A stretch of DNA of 64,000 nucleotides, taken from Agapetus fuscipes. Lineage: Eukaryota > Arthropoda > Insecta > Trichoptera > Glossosomatidae. The number at the start of each line of letters is the position of its first letter. Positions within the stretch are counted from its first letter, which is position 1. A program made the translations under genes and the position numbers. This document shows positions 59,805 to 64,000 of this stretch, in pieces. The stretch lies in NCBI GenBank assembly GCA_951799405.1, contig OX637362.1, positions 11,022,493 to 11,086,492 of the forward strand, given 5' to 3'. The notes under the pieces were generated by a model. The model was not told where the DNA came from. It saw nothing but the letters and a program-made list of their open reading frames with translations, and did no database searches.

Positions 59805-62557
59805 CTGAAAAAAATACAAAAATGTTTATTAAAATAAATAAAATTGTTGCATAGGAATTTTAGTTTTTAGAGAGAGCATTGCCTGGAGTTCCGCTGCTGA
59901 ATCAGCAATAAATACTGCATCATCAGCATAAAGCAGAACTCCGACTTAAAAAATCTTGATATGGTTAGAACGACCCTCCAAAAATCACCCATTGACCAAC
60001 TCGCAACTCGTAATTGCAACTCGCATGGGTAAAAAAAAAAATCTCCTGTGAACTGTTCCTGTTTATAATTTGTAACGCCTTTAAACATGTGATCGATTTT
60101 ATTGAAAGGGGATTTAGATTTACGACATACAATTTTCAAAACTTCTCAGTTTTATTTTCACTGGGAATATTATCAATGGTATTATTAACTGGCAAAATGA
60201 TGCTTTCAGATAAAGAAAAGCACACTCGCAACCAAACAAAAGTCACTCGCAATTTGCAAGCTAGCTAGCTAGAATTTTGGAGGGTTGGGCTAGAAGGTTA
60301 CCTCTTGCAGCAAGTCCTGGGCAGCAATAGCCTTAAGCACATTCTTCTTGGAAGTCTCCTGCAGCTCCCCGCCAAGCACCAGCTCATCAAGGATGAAGTA
60401 CGCCTTCTCAAAGTTGAAGATTATGTCCAACTCGCACACCTGTAAAAACAACGTACCAATATATTCATTGCATTGAATAATTGAATACCTTTGATCACTG
60501 ATTTGCCTGTTGATTCCTTTGTTTTTATAATTTACTCTACCTTCACAAGAAACGAGACCTGCCCCCTCGGGAGTAGGGAAACCCCCCCGTCATTGAAGTG
60601 ATTGATGTGAGGCCGGCCCCCTTATATGTGAAAATAAATAAAAGCCGTCATATGCAACTCTTTCGGGATAATGCAGGAACAAGCTGCACTGTATATGCAG
60701 ATTACTTGCGTTTTGCGTTTCCTAGAGGTGCATGCCGGACATGAGTGCGATAAGCAAAATAATGCAATTAATAGGCAATTAAAAACAACATTTTCAGACT
60801 TTAAAAGAACTACTATTTTCAAAATAAACATGAAATAGCAATGTCATATAACATATAATTCGTTCCTGATTTATTTTTCCGATTTGGAAAAATTATCTAT
60901 GTAATTGAAAGAATCTCTTTCTAGTCAAAGCAATAGCTCAGTTGGTAGAATGCTTGCATTCCATGCCGACAGCTATGGTTCGATCTCCACTAACATTGTC
61001 AGAAATGATTTGCCGTTCCGCATTTACTTAAAAGTTTACTCAGTCTTCACAAGACATGAGAATCAGCCCCCTCAGGAGCAGTTGGCATCATTGAAAAGCC
61101 GAACCTTTCCATTCCAAAACGTGAGGACTGTCGCCGTAGTCAATAAACTTGTGTCTCATACTTACACTTCCAAAATATTTATCCAGGAGTTCCACATAGC
61201 GGTGTATGAGCTCCAGAGTCAACAGTTCATTATCTTGCATCTCCACAGCGCAGCAGAAGTAGAGAGAAGCATATCTGGAACAATACAAACATTGCAACAC
61301 GTCTCACATCATGTGGACTAACCTAGCTCTGAAGTTTCCAAAGAGAAGCCCCAACACAGTCGTTAGAGAATGACGCCTGTGGTCAAAATATCTGAGGAAC
61401 CTTACAGTTTTAGCAAGCTGTAGTATGGCAGCACTTCGGTAAGTCATATTATTGCCGCAGTCATAATATAGTTTCCTAGGGGGAAAAAATAAGACCATTT
61501 ATGGTTTCACTTTATTTTATTTATTTACCAAAAATACTTTTGGTAAATAAATATTGTTTATACTGAATAACCACCTGTCACCTGTACACTCATACGAGCG
61601 ATTGCCTTCGGAATGACCACTAATCATTAAGGCACAATTTTATTTTAATTTTAATTTTTACATCTGCCATATAATTACCTCTTAAGCTGGGGATACACAT
61701 GCCAGTAGCTTGCACGCTAGCATACCAGCTTCTTGCACCTGCCAGCTACTGTCATGTGTATACTCTAACTGGTATGCCTGCTACTAGCAAACAACGGCAT
61801 ACAAGTAGCTAGCACAACATTTGATTTACTTGTATGCCCGTTGAGGGAGGTGACACGGGGGGTTGCCAAACTGGCACGTGTGAACAAACGCTACAGGCAT
61901 GCCAGTAGCTGACTCGTATCAAGAGAGAAGAACAATTTTTTGTTACTTGGTCCCCAATTTTTCCTAACAATTCATCAATTTCTTCTGGAAGCATTCTCAA
62001 ATGGTTTCTGTAACCATCAGGATCTTCTTGATGCATTTCTTTAGGCAGACAACTAATTGCTACAAAATCTTCCCTTCTACTAATCCAATCTCTTTTTTTT
62101 TTTATCTCTCATTAATATAGCTACATATTCAGTCGCTAGTATCCACATGATTTTGTTTAATTCACTTTCCTTGTAATCCATTTTTGGCGTGCAAGTACGA
62201 GTGACTCTTACGAACTATCCTGTGTATATGTGATGGTAATACTGGCATGCAAGTTGCGCCCTTGCATGCCAGTATTACTTGCAAATGTATCCGCAGCGTG
62301 CCATTTACTCGCACATGCCATTAACTTTCATGCCAGCTACTTTCCCGATATGGGCTTTATAGAATGTCAGATGATTACCTTTTATAGACCACCTTGACGT
62401 CCTTCCACTCCAGGAAGGAGCACATCTTGGGTTTCCTGGCCAGCACGGTGGTGATGATCTCTCTGGTGATCTTCTTTTTGAGCTTGTCAGGATGTGCCAC
62501 GTACCACTTCTGCAGGCGCAGCTTGCCCTGCCGGCTGAACAACAACATGAACTGCAT
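59760..62557 (-). CDS. AP-1sigma: AP-1 clathrin adaptor complex sigma subunit
   Basis: Minus-strand exons 62557-62379, 61274-61166, 60439-60302 and 59804-59760 join to 156 aa (human AP1S2 is 157). Small, longin-like sigma chain of the AP-1 heterotetramer, which with gamma, beta and mu binds dileucine cargo and recruits clathrin at the trans-Golgi and endosomes. Diagnostic stretches: [84 protein letters not shown]. The insect-type tail FFEDHGLG ends the protein. The first exon starts directly after an AG (ctctttccag then ATG), as in genes where a separate 5' exon supplies leader and perhaps an extra initiator Met (MM- start); I could not place that exon. AATAAA on this strand at 59467-59462 is a plausible polyadenylation signal. 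Introns carry a HARBI1-like relic, SINE2 pieces and a tiny LINE RT scrap. Confidence 0.93.
59868..59946 (-). mobile_element. Tiny RTE reverse-transcriptase scrap with the YADD motif
   Basis: Minus strand reads [16 protein letters not shown] and AAELQAML, the catalytic motif C region, in AP-1 sigma intron 3. Confidence 0.85.
60302..60439 (-). CDS. AP-1sigma: AP-1 sigma exon with residues 97-142
   Basis: Acceptor gtttttacag, donor gtaacc; phase 0 both ends. Encodes [20 protein letters not shown] and the C-terminal helix. Confidence 0.95.
60537..60716 (+). repeat. SINE2 copy, 5' truncated
   Basis: cttcacaagaaacgagacct to aagctgcactgtatatgcag. Confidence 0.8.
60935..61090 (+). repeat. SINE2 head part
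   Basis: aatagctcagttggtagaat to cagccccctcaggagcag. Confidence 0.85.
61166..61274 (-). CDS. AP-1sigma: AP-1 sigma exon with residues 60-96
   Basis: Acceptor attgttccag, donor gtaagt. Encodes YASLYFCC and the helix [16 protein letters not shown]. Confidence 0.95.
61685..62362. mobile_element. PIF/Harbinger (HARBI1-like) deletion derivative
   Basis: GC-richer ends with iterated catgccagtagct motifs in both orientations around an AT-rich core. The core keeps a minus-strand transposase N-terminus. Exact ends uncertain; the right end is about 16 bp from an AP-1 sigma donor. Confidence 0.65.
61890..62070 (-). pseudogene. HARBI1-like transposase N-terminal remnant
   Basis: Minus strand reads [20 protein letters not shown] then [13 protein letters not shown], matching the EDP-YRNFLRM...ELL--V-P-ITK pattern of HARBI1-type nucleases; the DDE core is absent. 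Confidence 0.75.
62379..62557 (-). CDS. AP-1sigma: AP-1 sigma exon with residues 1-59
   Basis: 59 codons plus two bases of R60; donor gtaatc. ATG at 62557 follows an acceptor-like ctctttccag, so this may be the second exon. Confidence 0.9.
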
Positions 62558-62673
62558 CTGGAAAGAGCATTACATCTCTAAATCAAATGGGATCGACACA
62601 TTTCAAACTGTGATGTCACTTGGCTGGGCCAGAGGCAGGACAGTCATAAATTCAATATAAAATCATGTAGGTA

Positions 62674-63130
62674 CAGTAGAGCCGCACTAGTCTGAACCCT
62701 GCCTAATACTTTGATCGCGGTAATCCAAACAATCTCGCACCCAGGAATTAAGATAATAATCCATGCTGAGGCTGTGGAGGCATTCAACAAATGTATTCAA
62801 TGGGCTGACGAAAATGGCGTGTCAAGTCAGGACACATTGTTGCTGCAGCGATTGCAAAGTGATGTTTTTTCCCAAAAAATTTACAAATCTAGATTTTCTT
62901 GTTCCAAAGTAGTGTGCAGAAGGAAATATTATGTAGGACAATATAAAATATTTTTTACTTTTTTTTTCATTTGAATTACGATCGAAGATTGCTTAAATAA
63001 ATAAAACACAAATAAATCCCATTTTTTTATTTTTCATCTCCATAGAATTTGTCCAATACCATAATCCGAACACCCCATTATTTCGAACCCTTCCGTGTTT
63101 TTAGGGGTTCATATTAACGAGGCTCTACTG
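62674..63130. mobile_element. pogo/Tigger-type (Tc1/mariner) deletion derivative, TA duplication
   Basis: Ends cagtagagccgcactagtct and (reverse) cagtagagcctcgttaatat, flanked by TA on each side. The interior reads HAEAVEAFNKCIQWADENGV then LLLQRLQS on the plus strand, like the C-terminus of jerky/Tigger transposases. Confidence 0.78.
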
Positions 63131-63154
63131 TAGTTAGAAGACACTAAAGCTACA

Positions 63155-63455
63155 CACTACAAAGGAACTCCTGCCTACCATTAAGCAGAGAAAGCTAATG
63201 TACTTCGGTCACATTATGAGAAATGAGAAGTACCGTCTCCTTCATCTTATCATTCAGGGTAAGATTGAGGGGAGAAGATCTCAGAGACGCCAAAAGACAT
63301 TGTGGCTGAAGAACCTGCGACAGTGGTTCGGCAGAAACACCAAGTCCCTGTTTCGAGCCGCAGCATCAAAAATCAAAATACCTTTGATGATCGCCGATCT
63401 TCTTTAGAAGTGGCACAAAAAGAAGAAAAAGAAAGCTACACATAATGCACTTAGC
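63155..63455 (+). mobile_element. LINE RT C-terminal fragment with A/G-rich tail
   Basis: KLMYFGHIMRNEKYRLLHLI, GKIEGRRSQRRQKTLWLKNL, RQWFG and FRAAASK then stop, followed by (AAAGA)-rich sequence. Different lineage from the intact element. Confidence 0.88.
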
Positions 63456-63504
63456 AAAACTGTCAAATGGATACTTTTCACAATGCTTAAAAGTGTAAAA
63501 ATTC

Positions 63505-64000
63505 CCTAATTATCGGGATTCCATTTTTTTGGTGAAGAAGAATGTGATTTAACTGTGAAAGGAGATTATGATGAGGGCAATGTTTTGAAAATATCGAAAG
63601 AAGAAGTAAGAAAGGTCATAAAGGAATTAAAGAATGGGAAAGCTGCAAGTGTGGATGGTGTGAGACCTGAGATGATGAAAGCGGGAGGAGAATGTGTAAT
63701 TGAATGGATGAAAGAGCTTTGCGAATTGTGTGTTAGTGTCAAGGAGGTTCCATCGGACTGGAGAGAGGCGGTCATTGTGCCAATCTACAAAGGTAAAGGT
63801 GACAAAAAAGACTGCCGTAACTTCAGACTGATTAGCCTTCTTAGTGTGCCAGGTAAAGTGCTATGCAAGATTCTTATCCATAGGGTAAGATTATCCACCC
63901 AGGAGAGGGTCTCAGATATACAATCTGGCTTTATGCCGGGAAGAGGTTGCGTAGACCAGATATTCGCGCTTCGACAGATCGTCGAAAAACAGCCAGCCGT
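63505..64000 (+). mobile_element. RTE-like LINE RT fragment running off the window
   Basis: Open plus-strand frame from about 63535: [58 protein letters not shown]. Related to, but clearly diverged from, the intact ORF. Continues past 64000. Confidence 0.92.

Noticed and set aside
61809..62036. Alternative AP-1 sigma exon
   Set aside because: Sequence matches a HARBI1-type transposase N-terminus and no phase-compatible splice sites give an AP-1 sigma-like extension.

Overview
The window is a stretch of an animal nuclear genome, almost certainly an insect: AT-rich, with four intron-split protein-coding genes whose proteins look like insect/metazoan TMEM135, a TspanC8 tetraspanin of the Tsp26A/Tsp3A type, xylulokinase (XYLB) and the AP-1 clathrin-adaptor sigma subunit. 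The order of insect cannot be settled from the sequence alone. All exon boundaries below were set by hand from GT/AG sites, reading phase and family length; each of the four joined reading frames closes exactly.

Layout: TMEM135 (+, nine coding exons, 686-23590, 400 aa); an AT-rich convergent intergenic stretch (about 23.6-30.9 kb); a TspanC8 tetraspanin (-, 44736 down to 30984, eight coding exons plus a second homologous version of exon 7); a 530 bp head-to-head promoter region; XYLB (+, nine coding exons, 45267-54337, 550 aa); a convergent intergenic stretch (54.3-59.7 kb); AP-1 sigma (-, 62557 down to 59760, 156 aa, possibly with a further 5' exon). The gene products have no obvious shared pathway (membrane/lipid-organelle protein, ADAM10-partner tetraspanin, pentulose kinase, clathrin adaptor); the only structural link is the shared divergent promoter of the tetraspanin and XYLB.

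Most of the rest is transposable elements. An intact RTE-type LINE (1000-codon EN+RT ORF, 32936-35938) sits antisense in the tetraspanin intron between the two exon-7 versions, and its 3' tail is itself cut by a 1036 bp piggyBac-type element with a perfect TTAA duplication. About thirty copies of the same LINE tail (roughly 250 bp, ending in ATTAG or ATTATAG repeats) are scattered on both strands. Two tRNA-headed SINE families (SINE1, SINE2), a third B-box-bearing repeat (SINE3), several CR1/L2-like and RTE-like LINE fragments, two hAT MITEs with 8 bp duplications, a PIF/Harbinger MITE, a HARBI1-related relic, a pogo/Tigger relic and several foldback elements fill the introns, often ending within 5-40 bp of a splice site.

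The most notable observations are the duplicated, probably mutually exclusive tetraspanin exons, a 126 bp hairpin with one mismatch inside TMEM135 intron 7, the nested piggyBac/RTE insertion, the shared 3' tails between SINE1 and a CR1-like LINE, and a 5S rRNA fragment fused to a SINE.
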